Translations under genes and position numbers: made by a program
Shown here: positions 53,395 to 61,980 of the stretch, in pieces
Position numbering within the stretch: the stretch's first letter is position 1
Layout of the letters: each line of letters opens with the position of its first letter
Source: Poriferisodalis sp965221945
GTDB lineage: Bacteria; Actinomycetota; Acidimicrobiia; Acidimicrobiales; Poriferisodalaceae
Assembly: GCF_965221945.1 (NCBI RefSeq)
Contig: NZ_OZ244925.1
Location: 2,604,001-2,668,000, forward strand
DNA length: 64,000 nucleotides
Direction of reading: 5' to 3'
The notes under the pieces: model-generated
The model's input: the letters and a program-made list of their open reading frames with translations, nothing else
Databases searched by the model: none
Told to the model about the DNA's origin: nothing

Positions 53395-53600
53395 CCGCTG
53401 CACGTCATAGCCAAGCTGCCGCCGTATTGCAACGGGCGCAGTACATGCCCCAGTCTTCGTCTACGGAATCGCAGGCTCCTGTAACGCCAATGGCACTGCG
53501 CATTCCAACGTAATCACCTCGAACCCGCTCGCCCGACCAATCCCGCATCGAGCGCTTGTGCGCAGGAACCGGCGCCGACGGCTGCGCACATCTCGGACTG

Positions 53601-54713
53601 CTATGCGGCCGCAGCTACCAACTCGGTGGCGGCGAGGCCCACCGGCGGAGCGTCCCACTCCTTGAGCACGGGAAGCACCTCGGCGGCGAACAGGTCGCGG
53701 TTACGGCGCGCCTCCGTCCAGTTCATACCGGCGAAGCAGAGGTTCGGGAAGAACGCCGCCATGTCGATCTTTTCCCTGATGACTTGGAGCTTCTCGAGCA
53801 CCTGGTCGGGCGTGCCGTATGGCATCAACCGGGTGAAGTCCTCGGCTGCGCCGCGGGCGCCGTGGCGGTCGATGTACCTCGAGATGCCCTCGTAGAACTC
53901 GTAGCCCTTGACGCCTTCGTGCGGCCGCTTGGGACCGAACTCGTAGTGCTTCATCACCGTGCCGTAGTAGTTGCCGATGTGCTCCATCGCCTTCTCCTCG
54001 GCACGTTCCGCGTTGGTGTCGACCCAGCAGAACCCGCCCGACAGCGGGGGCGGGGGCGGCGCGGTGTGGTGCCTGGCCCACTCGCCGTGATAGGCGGCGA
54101 AGTCAGACTCGACAATCTCCCAAGGCTTCTGGGGGATCACCAGCAGCCCGATGCCCAGCTGCGCCATGAGCGGCATGCCTTCGGGCGACACAGCAGCGGC
54201 GTAGGTGCGGCCCTTGAAGGAATGCTCGGGCTTGGGGCGAATCTCGCGGCGAGGCTGGGTCACGAATTCGCCGTCGTGCTCCACGTAGCCCTGCTCGAGG
54301 CCTTCGATGAGCATCTTGGCGTACTCCAGGAAGCGCTCCCGGCTGGTGTTCATGTCGACACGGAAGCCCTCGTACTCGACGCGGGCCAGGCCGCGCCCGA
54401 TGCCGAGGATGAGACGGCCGTCGGAGAGGTTGTCGAGCATGGTCACCTGCTCGGCGACGCGCATCGGGTCGTGCCAGGGCAGCACGATGACGGCGGTGCC
54501 GAGTTGCAGGTTCGTCTTGCCCGCAACCCAGGTCAGGAACTGCACTGGATCGGGGCACATCGTGTAGTCGGTGAAGTGATGCTCCACCGTCCAGATCGAG
54601 TCGAAGCCGAGATCCTCGGCTTCGGAGACCATGCGGATCTCCTGGTCCCAAACCTCTCGGTCCGGGAGTGCGTTCTCTGGGTTCTGGAAGACGGCCGAGT
54701 AACCGACGTGCAT
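53601..54713 (-). CDS. LLM class flavin-dependent oxidoreductase
   Basis: This 370-residue luciferase-family enzyme starts at ATG 54713 (MHVGYSAVFQNPENALPD) with AGGGGGC seven bases upstream. Features: AEDLGFDSIWTVEHHFTDYT, LQLGTAVIVLPWHDPMRVAE, LSDGRLILGIGRGLARVEYE and the long C-terminal ADLFAAEVLPV-like end, actually RDLFAAEVLPVLKEWD. A diverged copy of its last 40 codons lies at 51707. The substrate is not known. Confidence 0.88.
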   Translation of the reverse strand: MHVGYSAVFQNPENALPDREVWDQEIRMVSEAEDLGFDSIWTVEHHFTDYTMCPDPVQFLTWVAGKTNLQLGTAVIVLPWHDPMRVAEQVTMLDNLSDGRLILGIGRGLARVEYEGFRVDMNTSRERFLEYAKMLIEGLEQGYVEHDGEFVTQPRREIRPKPEHSFKGRTYAAAVSPEGMPLMAQLGIGLLVIPQKPWEIVESDFAAYHGEWARHHTAPPPPPLSGGFCWVDTNAERAEEKAMEHIGNYYGTVMKHYEFGPKRPHEGVKGYEFYEGISRYIDRHGARGAAEDFTRLMPYGTPDQVLEKLQVIREKIDMAAFFPNLCFAGMNWTEARRNRDLFAAEVLPVLKEWDAPPVGLAATELVAAAA

Positions 54714-54874
54714 GACGTGCCCCCTGCTCATAGCCGCGTGCGTTGCGGCCAAAATCGAATGTTACGCAGATTCTCAAGCAACCGCAGCCGTGCAGGAACA
54801 GGAGGGAGTGATCGATGCACGATCGAGGGCCGCGCGATTAGCGTCAGACCGAATCGAACCAGGAGAACTTCGTC

Positions 54875-55618
54875 ATGGAGACGGCAGCGGTTGCGCGCAG
54901 CATGCGCGGCTCAGTGGGAATGCTGGCGATGGACTGGTTGATGGACCCGTCCACGCTGGAAAAGGCTGCCCAACGCGGCATGGCAGAGGGCATGGGGGCG
55001 TATGCGACCGGCCGGCTGGGCGTGTTGGGCGAATGCCCTGTCGACAATGTCATCGGTGCAGCGTTCTTCTGGGCGCCGGAGAAGATGCGTTCGATGGTGG
55101 CGCAAGGACGGGCGGTCATGAAGCCGTCCGACGGAGCGCTGATCTGGGCCGACATCTGCGCCGAATATGGCGAGAAGCGGCTGGCAGGCATGGAGGGCGC
55201 TGAACGTCTCGGCGAGTTGCTCGAACCGGTCGTGGAGTCCGCCGTTCCCCAGGGCGCTCCGACATTCGTCGGCTGGCGAGACCTGCCACGGCCCGGCGAA
55301 CCCGGGCCAGCCCGTGCGTTCTTCATGGCCCAGATCATGCGGGAGCTGCGCTTCGGTCGACACGCCGTCGCGGTTCAGGCGCTGGGCATGGGGCCGCTTG
55401 AGGCGATCCTGTCAGGCCCCGCGGGCGAGTGGAACGCCGAGTTCTTCGGTTGGGAGCGGCCGTATCCCGACGTCAGCCACCTCGCCGATGCGCGCGACGA
55501 GATCGAGTCGCTGACCGACAAGCTGCACGCCCCCGACTTCGAGTGCCTGACTCCCGACGAGCGCGCCGAAGTGCGAGAGCTCGCCAAGGCGGCCCGCTTC
55601 CACAACCCCGACGAGTAG
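54875..55618 (+). CDS. SCO6745 family protein
   Basis: The 247-residue all-helical protein resembles the actinobacterial SCO6745/SalK family: GMGAYATGRLGVLGECPVDN, AFFWAPEKMRSMVAQG, AALL-type helical repeats, and the C-terminal APDFECLTPDERAEVRELAK. Members often sit near LLM and acyl-CoA genes. The reaction is unknown. AGGAGA stands eight bases before the ATG. Confidence 0.75.
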   Translation: METAAVARSMRGSVGMLAMDWLMDPSTLEKAAQRGMAEGMGAYATGRLGVLGECPVDNVIGAAFFWAPEKMRSMVAQGRAVMKPSDGALIWADICAEYGEKRLAGMEGAERLGELLEPVVESAVPQGAPTFVGWRDLPRPGEPGPARAFFMAQIMRELRFGRHAVAVQALGMGPLEAILSGPAGEWNAEFFGWERPYPDVSHLADARDEIESLTDKLHAPDFECLTPDERAEVRELAKAARFHNPDE

Positions 55619-55645
55619 CTGAGGCTGGGCGCTGCATTGCAGCGC

Positions 55646-56878
55646 TCAGTCGGTGAGAAGATCTTGGTGCTCGCCGAGGCGAGGCGCCCGCGTCGCGCGC
55701 CACGGCGTCGCCGAGAACTGGTAGGGCGCGCCCGGGTACGTGACAGGGGTGCCGTCGTGATCAATCTCGACAGGGAAGCCGCGGGCCACGAAGTGTTCGT
55801 CGGCGAGCATCTCCTCGGGTGAGTAGACGATGCCGCAGGCGAGGCCTTTCGCCTGCAAGCCGACGAAGAGCTCGTGCGCCCCGAGCCGCTCGGCCAGGAA
55901 GTTGATGGTGTCGCGCCCGGCGCCGAACACCTCGGCGCCGAGCGGATCTGCGTCGAGGTGCAAGATGTCGATCAGCTCGTAGGCCTCGCCCAGCTTCAGC
56001 AGTTCGGTGTAGGGGCACTGGTCAGTCAAGTCCAGCTCGGCAACCCACTCAGCCAGCGCAGCAAATTCCGGTCCGCGCCGAGGCGGCACCCCGGTGTTCA
56101 GCCAGCGCCCGTCCGCGCAACGAACCTGCGTGGGCTCGGAGATCTGCGGGAGCGCGTGACGGCCGGTCTGGCGCTGCACATCGACCTGCTGGTTCAGCCA
56201 GAAGTAGGTCGCGAACTCACAGGTCACGTTCGCGGCGGCGAGCATGGACACATCGATGAGCTGGCCGCGGCCCGAGTCTTCCCGCCATAACAGCGCGGCC
56301 ACCAGCGTCGCGACGGCGTAGTGGCACGCCATCTGCAGGCCCTGATTCCCACCGCCTCGAACAGGAGGGATCGTGTGGTCGTCATAGCCGCACGACCACG
56401 CGGGACCCCCTTCGGCCAGCACAGTGAGATCAGTGGCCGGCGGGTCAGGTCGCTCGCGCCCGTTGTGAGTGATCGAGACCCAGATCAACCGCTCATTCGG
56501 CGCTTGCGAGGCGGCGGCGCCGAGCTGGTCCCAATCCAGACCGAGGGCATCGAGGCGCTCCAGCGGCTCCGCTTCGAGCACCACGTCCGCTGTTGCGGCG
56601 AGGCCTCTGAAGTCGGTTGCACCGTCGGCGGAGTCGAGGTCGAGAACCACCGACCGCTTGGAAGTGTTGTAGTGCCACCACCACAGGGCACTCTCGGGAT
56701 CCGGACTGTCGCCTGCAAATGGCTCGTAGGCGCGCATCGGCGACCCGCCGGGCGGCTCCACGACGATCACATCGGCGCCCATGTCGGCAAGCAGCTTGCC
56801 CGCGAGCGCACATCGCTCCGACGTCAGCTCGATGACCCGGAGGCCGTCAAGCGGGCGTGTACCGACAGCCCAGGCCAT
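55646..56878 (-). CDS. CaiB/BaiF family CoA-transferase (second of two)
   Basis: The 410-residue class III CoA-transferase has PLDGLRVIELTSERCALAGK, LLADMGADVIVVEPPGGSP, the interlocked-dimer landmark region and LIDVSMLAAANVTCEFATYF; the C-terminal GLACGIVYSPEEMLADEHFV is typical. It moves CoA between acids by an aspartyl-CoA intermediate. Its start overlaps the previous gene's stop by one base (TAATG), so it is translationally coupled to the first CoA-transferase. Confidence 0.92.
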   Translation of the reverse strand: MAWAVGTRPLDGLRVIELTSERCALAGKLLADMGADVIVVEPPGGSPMRAYEPFAGDSPDPESALWWWHYNTSKRSVVLDLDSADGATDFRGLAATADVVLEAEPLERLDALGLDWDQLGAAASQAPNERLIWVSITHNGRERPDPPATDLTVLAEGGPAWSCGYDDHTIPPVRGGGNQGLQMACHYAVATLVAALLWREDSGRGQLIDVSMLAAANVTCEFATYFWLNQQVDVQRQTGRHALPQISEPTQVRCADGRWLNTGVPPRRGPEFAALAEWVAELDLTDQCPYTELLKLGEAYELIDILHLDADPLGAEVFGAGRDTINFLAERLGAHELFVGLQAKGLACGIVYSPEEMLADEHFVARGFPVEIDHDGTPVTYPGAPYQFSATPWRATRAPRLGEHQDLLTD

Positions 56879-58155
56879 TAGATGACGCCCTCTGCGGCCA
56901 GCGCAGCTAGCTCAGCATCTCTGCGGCCCAGCACCTCGCCGAACACGTAACGGTTGTCCTCGCCCAGACAGGGCGCGGCGCGGCCGATCGCCCAATCAGT
57001 CTCGGACAGGCGAACCGGCAGGCCCTCGACACGGGTGTCGCCCACCTCCCGGTGCGGCACCGTGACCCACAGCCCCCAGTCCGTGGTACGCGGATCGCCG
57101 TCGATGCGTTCGCTGGGGCGCAGCACCGGTGCCGCGGGTACGCCCGCGGCAATGAGGTGCTGCGAGACATCGTGCCTGACCCGCGTCGCCGTCCACTCCC
57201 CAACCAGGCGCTCCAGCTCGTTCTCCTGCGCCAATCGGCCGGCGAGGCGAGTCCATCGCTCGTCGGCGGTCCACGGCTCGTCGACGGCATCGGCAAGTCG
57301 CTGCCAGTCCTCGTCGTTGCGGACGGCGATCGCCGCCCACTCGTCGTCGCCGTTGCACGCAAAGATGCCGTGGGGCGCCATCGCCGGCGACTGCGAACGG
57401 TTGCTGTTGGGCATCTCGGGCCGACGCGCTGGCCGGCCATTCACGGAGAAGTCCAGCGATGCTGCGCCGTGAAGGGTTCCCGCCGCCTCGATGCAGGCCA
57501 GGTCCACCCACTGGCCCTCGCCGGTGCGCCGACGATGAAACAGCGCCATGCCGATCGCAATCGCCATGTAGTAGGCGCCGGTGTGATCCATGAACGAATA
57601 GCCCCAGCCGGCAGGCGGCAGATCGGGCAGGCCGGACTGGAATGTCAGGCCGGATACCGCCTGGGCAATCGGGCCCCACGACCGGAAGCTGGCATAGGGA
57701 CCATTCGCACCGAAGCCGCTGTTCGAGACGTAGACGATGTCGGGCTTGATGGCACACAGCGCCTCGTAGCCGAAGCCGAGGCGGTCCATCACACCGGCTG
57801 CGAAATTCTCGGTGACCGCGTCGCTGACCGCGACGAGTTCAGCGAGCAGCTCCTTCGCCCGGTCGTCTCGCAAGTTGAGCGTAATACCCAGCTTTCCGGC
57901 GCTGTGATTGTTGAACGAGCCCCCGGCTTCGATGCCGCGGTGCTCGCCCACGAACGGCTGGGTGCCCCGCAGGATGTCCCAACGGCCCTGCCGCACGGGG
58001 TCTTCAATGCGGATCACCTCCGCACCGAGGGCCGCCAGGATCTTGGTGGCGCCAGCGCCCGCAAGCTGCCCGGTGAAGTCGCAGATGCGGATGCCAGCCA
58101 GCGCTCCGGGTTCGGGCTTCGGCCACACCGGCGAACGGTGATCGGGTGCGATCAC
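56878..58155 (-). CDS. CaiB/BaiF family CoA-transferase (first of two)
   Basis: The roughly 425-residue class III CoA-transferase starts at GTG 58155 (IAPDHRSPVWPKPEPGALAG), which overlaps the plsC stop (GTGA). It contains IRICDFTGQLAGAGATKILA, LGAEVIRIEDPVRQGRWDIL, GKLGITLNLRDDRAKELLAE, FGANGPYASFRSWGPIAQAV and VDLACIEAAGTLHGAA. Two such genes in tandem usually indicate heteromeric or parallel acyl-CoA activation. Confidence 0.92.
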   Translation of the reverse strand: MIAPDHRSPVWPKPEPGALAGIRICDFTGQLAGAGATKILAALGAEVIRIEDPVRQGRWDILRGTQPFVGEHRGIEAGGSFNNHSAGKLGITLNLRDDRAKELLAELVAVSDAVTENFAAGVMDRLGFGYEALCAIKPDIVYVSNSGFGANGPYASFRSWGPIAQAVSGLTFQSGLPDLPPAGWGYSFMDHTGAYYMAIAIGMALFHRRRTGEGQWVDLACIEAAGTLHGAASLDFSVNGRPARRPEMPNSNRSQSPAMAPHGIFACNGDDEWAAIAVRNDEDWQRLADAVDEPWTADERWTRLAGRLAQENELERLVGEWTATRVRHDVSQHLIAAGVPAAPVLRPSERIDGDPRTTDWGLWVTVPHREVGDTRVEGLPVRLSETDWAIGRAAPCLGEDNRYVFGEVLGRRDAELAALAAEGVI

Positions 58156-58898
58156 GGCACAAGATCGCGCATCGGCGTGCGCCCACGGCCGGGCTCGTTC
58201 GCCAGCGCTCGTGCACTCCGCTGGCAGTCCTCCAGCGCGTCCCGCAACGTCGCTGTCCACGCAGTCATGTCAGGTCGCCGGGCGCGCCCCCCGTCTGGCC
58301 CGCTCGGCGGTGCCAGGGGTTCGCCCACCACGATCGCCACCTGTGTCCTCTTGGGGAACTTCGCGCCGCTGGGCATGGCCTCGCGTGTGCCGGCGACTCC
58401 CACAGGCAGCACTGGAGCCCCCGACTTGGCCGCCAGCCACGCAGTGCCATCGAAGATGGGGCCGATGTCATCGGAGGGCTGTCGCGTCCCTTCAGGAAAG
58501 ACCAGCATCGCCGCGCCGTCTCGCAGCAATTGCAGCGCTGCACGCATTGCGTCGAGGTCGGCCTCGCCGCGCCGCACTGGGAACGTCCCGATCGAGCGCA
58601 TGAACCAGCCGAGCGGCTTGGGATGGAAGAGCTCCTCTTTGCCCAGGTAGCGAACTTGATGATGGGTGAGGCTCCCGACGAGTGGGCCGTCGAGGTGGCT
58701 GCGGTGGACGGGCGCGTAAATCAATGGGCCGTTCGCTCGCAGGCGCTCCTGCCCTGTGGCGCGCACCCGGAACATTCGGTACAGCACGATGCGAATGAGC
58801 CCGCGCGCCGCCCGCCACGCCCGATAGCCGGCCGTGCCGTCGGCGGCCAGCAAACCTCCTGGGCCGCGCAATCTCCATCTGTTCGCCCGTCTCGCCAC
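58152..58898 (-). CDS. 1-acylglycerol-3-phosphate acyltransferase (PlsC-like)
   Basis: The product has the PlsC motifs HRSHLDGP (H-x4-D), RSIGTFPVRRGEADLDAM and FPEGTRQPSDD, then a conserved VLPVGVAGTRE strand, and acylates lysophospholipid-type acceptors. The start is uncertain: GTG 58898 (ARRANRWRLRGP) is used, ATG 58964 also possible, and neither has a good ribosome site. The stop overlaps the following CoA-transferase start, so lipid acylation and CoA transfer are in one operon. Confidence 0.88.
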   Translation of the reverse strand: MARRANRWRLRGPGGLLAADGTAGYRAWRAARGLIRIVLYRMFRVRATGQERLRANGPLIYAPVHRSHLDGPLVGSLTHHQVRYLGKEELFHPKPLGWFMRSIGTFPVRRGEADLDAMRAALQLLRDGAAMLVFPEGTRQPSDDIGPIFDGTAWLAAKSGAPVLPVGVAGTREAMPSGAKFPKRTQVAIVVGEPLAPPSGPDGGRARRPDMTAWTATLRDALEDCQRSARALANEPGRGRTPMRDLVP

Positions 58899-59017
58899 AC
58901 AGTGATTCTGGCGTTTCGAAGGCACCGCGCGACGACATGGGGACCGCGCAAGAAAGGTATGCAAGAAATGGCGAATACCGCGAACACTTTTTCTGCGGTC
59001 AGACTTACAGTGAAGTC

Positions 59018-59188
59018 ATGACCCGACTGACGATCCCCGATCACGCCGAGATCCGTCGGCAACGGATCGCACGTCGGCGTCGGATCGACGGACACACCGT
59101 CTGCACCCGCCCGTCGCAGCCAAGCGAGCTGTGCCGGCGCATGCTGAAGGTGCTCACCGCCGTCCGGCGCCCGCCCTGCGGTTACTGA
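59018..59188 (+). CDS. Small Arg-rich protein (hypothetical)
   Basis: The 56-residue frame reads MTRLTIPDHAEIRRQRIARR onward with about 14 arginines and ends RPPCGY. TACAGT lies 8-13 bases before the ATG, which would fit a leaderless transcript, and a strong hairpin begins 11 bases after the stop codon. It could bind nucleic acid. A longer start at 58937 is possible. No family recognised. Confidence 0.45.
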   Translation: MTRLTIPDHAEIRRQRIARRRRIDGHTVCTRPSQPSELCRRMLKVLTAVRRPPCGY

Positions 59189-59198
59189 GACCGACGAA

Positions 59199-59221
59199 CC
59201 CGCCGACCGCCAGTCGGCGGG
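59199..59221 (+). terminator. Hairpin after the small Arg-rich ORF
   Basis: CCCGCCGAC (59199-59207) and GTCGGCGGG (59213-59221) form a perfect 9-base-pair stem with a 5-base loop, 11 bases after the stop codon at 59188. There is no T-tract. Confidence 0.55.
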
Positions 59222-59272
59222 GCCTCGCGGCATCACTACGCTCGTGCCCGCGAACAGCGGGGGTTTGACAGC

Positions 59273-60166
59273 ATGCCAGTACCGACAGACATGGTGGGCG
59301 AGGTGATCGGGCCGGTCACCCATGATGTGGACGCCCGCTGGACGATGGCCTACTCAGCGTCGCTGGACGACACCCACGATTGCTATTTCGACACGCTTTC
59401 TGACGACGGCGTCGTGGCGCACCCGATGTTCGCGGTGTGTCCCGAGTGGCCGGCCATCGTGGCAGGCCGTGACGTTTCGGCCCGCTGGGGCATCAGCCTC
59501 GACGAGATCCGGCGCTCGGTGCATGCCACGCACGACTTGACCGTGCACCGCCTGGTGCGACCGGGCGACCGGCTGACGACCAGCCTCACCTACTCCGGCA
59601 TGGAGCAACGCAAGCCGGGCACGTTTCAGACGATGCGGCTCGACACCGTCGACGCCAACGGCGACCCGATCGCAACGACGTATCAGGGCGGCATCTACCT
59701 CGGCGTCGAAACCGTCGGCCCCGATCGCCCCGACCCTGACGCGCCCGCAGAGCCGGATTTCAGCGATCTGCCAGCCGAGCCTCTCATTGAGCTTCCGACG
59801 CCCGTGGCTCACGGAGCGGCACATGCCTACACGGAGTGCGCTCGCATCTGGAATCCGATCCACACCGACGCCGCCGTCGCGCGCAAGGCCGGGCTGCCCG
59901 GCATCATCCTGCATGGCACCGCCACCCTGGCTCTCGGCGTCTCGGCCGTCGTCGACGCGGTTGCCGACGGGGATCCGAACCGGGTTCGCCGCATCGTCTG
60001 CCGCTTCCGCGCCATGGTGCTCATGCCGTCGACGATCACGGTCCGGATTCACGACCTGACACCAGTGACCGGCCTCGGAGATGCCGCCGAAGCAGCCCGT
60101 TTCGAAGTGCTGAACGCCGAAGGCGGCCCAGCAGTAGACCGCGGCGTGATTCTGCTGAGCGGCTGA
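59273..60166 (+). CDS. MaoC-like acyl-CoA dehydratase (double hot-dog)
   Basis: The 297-residue protein is made of two hot-dog halves. The first (1-150) has WTMAYSASLDDTHDCYFDTL and a degenerate site. The second (about 165-297) has the hydratase signature: ARIWNPIHTDAAVARKAGLP and GIILHGTATLAL. The reaction is probably hydration of trans-2-enoyl-CoA in fatty-acid or steroid side-chain breakdown. Its last codons (EGGPAVDRGVILLSG) are repeated in diverged form at 61981-62049, beyond the AlbA_2 gene. Confidence 0.88.
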   Translation: MPVPTDMVGEVIGPVTHDVDARWTMAYSASLDDTHDCYFDTLSDDGVVAHPMFAVCPEWPAIVAGRDVSARWGISLDEIRRSVHATHDLTVHRLVRPGDRLTTSLTYSGMEQRKPGTFQTMRLDTVDANGDPIATTYQGGIYLGVETVGPDRPDPDAPAEPDFSDLPAEPLIELPTPVAHGAAHAYTECARIWNPIHTDAAVARKAGLPGIILHGTATLALGVSAVVDAVADGDPNRVRRIVCRFRAMVLMPSTITVRIHDLTPVTGLGDAAEAARFEVLNAEGGPAVDRGVILLSG

Positions 60167-60229
60167 GCCGTCAGCGGACGAGCACACGACTGGTCTTCAC
60201 CCGTACGAACCATGCAAACCATTGTACAC

Positions 60230-60278
60230 TTATGACATATTTGTCGTATAGCTGACTGCAAGAGATAAGTATGTCATA
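60230..60278. repeat. Palindromic element, left copy, over the AlbA_2 gene start
   Basis: TATGACATA (60231-60239) and TATGTCATA (60270-60278) are perfect inverted repeats separated by 30 bases. The right arm contains the ATG of the AlbA_2 gene. Left part TTATGACATAtTTGTC is 15/16 identical to the right copy at 61921. Suitable as an autoregulatory operator or as the end of a mobile cassette. Confidence 0.75.
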
Positions 60279-61917
60279 TCCGCTTTTTCATCCTCGTCAT
60301 GACGCGCCTGTTCCGATGGTGATGACTGCCGAGGATCTTCGTGCCGCATTTCCGGCAGAAAGCGAGCACGTCGAATTCAAAGAGGGGCTGTCGGTCAAGG
60401 AGTTGCGCCGCGCGATCGTGGCGTTCTCGAACACCGACGGCGGCGTGATTCTGCTCGGCGCTAGCGACGACGGCACGGTGAAAGGCTTCGTGCTCACCTC
60501 GAAAGGCAGCGCGCAGCTCAACAACAACGTGTTCGGAGGGGTGGTCAACCCGGGTCGCTACGAAGTCCGCCAAATCGCAGTCGATGACAAGCCGGTCGTA
60601 GTGGTTTCGATCGCAAACCGTACCGAAGGCTTCGCTCAGCTCTCCGACGGCAGCGTCCTCGATCGCTTCGGGGCTTCGAACCGTGCGTTGCTCGGCGAAG
60701 ATCTGATCCGGCTCGTCAGTCGGCGCTCTCTGGGGCGCTTCGACACCACACCGACGGGAATTCCGCTGAGCAGCGCCGCCCCCGAACTCGTTGACCAGTT
60801 GGCTTCGGCGTGGGGTTGGCACACCGACGGCAGAACGGAGCGGATGATCGAGCACGGTCTGGTCGCACTCGAAGGTCCCGAGCCCAGACTCACGGTCGCC
60901 GGGGCGTTACACCTGCTGCCTGAACCCCACGCCGTGCTGGGAAAGGCCTACATCGAGATCTTCCGCTATCGAGGCGAGGCGACCGAGCCGGATCGACGCA
61001 TCGAAATCATGGGACCGATCGCCGACCAGCTCGAAGCAGCTACCTCGGCCGTCTTGGATGAAGTCGGCATCGACTACGTCGTGATTGGCACGCTGCGCCA
61101 CGATCTGCCACGCCTGCCCGAAGTCGTCCTGCGAGAGGCAATCGCGAACGCAGTCGCGCATCGCTCCTATGAAGCGAATGGCACCGCGGTCCGCATCGAG
61201 CTTCACGATGATCGGGTGGTCGTGACCTCTCCAGGCGGTTTGCCGGAGCCAGTCACGGTCGCGAATATCCGGGAACAGTACGCCGCCCGGAATTTGGCCG
61301 TCATTGACACGCTCCGACGCTATGGACTGGCCGAGGACGCCGGTCGCGGTGTGGACGTCATGCAAGACGAGATGGCCGAACATCTCCTGGAACCGCCGGA
61401 GTTCCTCGACAACGGCGACTCGGTATCGGTCACCCTTCGCACGGTCGGTGCGGTGACACCGCTCGAGCGGGCATGGGTAGCCGAACTCGAACAGCGGGGA
61501 TCGCTCGCTGGGGCCGACCGATTGGTCCTGGTTCACGCAGCACGGGGCGTTGAGCTCACCAATTCAGTCGTGCGTGACATCCTCGGCGTCGACAGCGTGC
61601 AAGCGCGTCAGGCACTTCAGCGCTTGCGGGACGCGAGGTTGCTGACTCAGCTCGGCCAGCGCGGCGGCGCGACGTATGTCGCCAGCGACGAACTCGGCGC
61701 GCCGGCAGGATTGCGACTGTCCGACGACGAGATCGACACGTTGGTTCTCGCTCTTGCTCAAGAAGGCCCGCTCACGAACACAGCGGTGCGTGAGCGGTTG
61801 ACCGTGGACCGCCTACAAGCTCTGCGCTTTCTGAGTCGGCTTGTATCTACCGGCCAGCTGGTGCGACATGGTCAGCGGCGAGGTACCTACTACACGCTGC
61901 CGGGCCCGCCCGGTTAG
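60271..61917 (+). CDS. AlbA_2/Schlafen-like ATP-binding transcriptional regulator
   Basis: This 548-residue protein has an N-terminal AlbA_2 (Schlafen-like) domain (residues about 18-135: ESEHVEFKEGLSVKELRRAI, FSNTDGGVILLGASDDGTVK), a HATPase_c_4-like domain (about 275-400: VVLREAIANAVAHRSYEANG, RVVVTSPGGLPEPVTV) and two C-terminal winged-helix units (LTNSVVRDILGVDSVQARQA and LTNTAVRERLTVDRLQALRF). Such proteins act as DNA-binding regulators or nucleases; some Schlafen-like domains take part in defence. The gene is single, bracketed by two copies of a 50-base palindrome, and may regulate itself through the copy that covers its start codon. Confidence 0.88.
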   Translation: MSYPLFHPRHDAPVPMVMTAEDLRAAFPAESEHVEFKEGLSVKELRRAIVAFSNTDGGVILLGASDDGTVKGFVLTSKGSAQLNNNVFGGVVNPGRYEVRQIAVDDKPVVVVSIANRTEGFAQLSDGSVLDRFGASNRALLGEDLIRLVSRRSLGRFDTTPTGIPLSSAAPELVDQLASAWGWHTDGRTERMIEHGLVALEGPEPRLTVAGALHLLPEPHAVLGKAYIEIFRYRGEATEPDRRIEIMGPIADQLEAATSAVLDEVGIDYVVIGTLRHDLPRLPEVVLREAIANAVAHRSYEANGTAVRIELHDDRVVVTSPGGLPEPVTVANIREQYAARNLAVIDTLRRYGLAEDAGRGVDVMQDEMAEHLLEPPEFLDNGDSVSVTLRTVGAVTPLERAWVAELEQRGSLAGADRLVLVHAARGVELTNSVVRDILGVDSVQARQALQRLRDARLLTQLGQRGGATYVASDELGAPAGLRLSDDEIDTLVLALAQEGPLTNTAVRERLTVDRLQALRFLSRLVSTGQLVRHGQRRGTYYTLPGPPG

Positions 61918-61920
61918 TGG

Positions 61921-61970
61921 TTATGACATAGTTGTCAGTTGCTGACAAGAACTTGCTAACTATGTCATAA
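61921..61970. repeat. Palindromic element, right copy, after the AlbA_2 gene
   Basis: TTATGACATAGTT (61921-61933) and AACTATGTCATAA (61958-61970) are a perfect 13-base inverted repeat. Inside it TTGTCAG/CTGACAA (61932-61938 and 61942-61948) forms a nested hairpin. It begins 4 bases after the stop codon, so it could also end transcription. The left copy is at 60230. Confidence 0.8.
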
Positions 61971-61980
61971 AGGGCCCATC

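Noticed and set aside
57052..58650. 532-codon open frame opposite the CoA-transferase and plsC
   Set aside because: Spans two real genes on the other strand; Arg/Ala-rich without structure.
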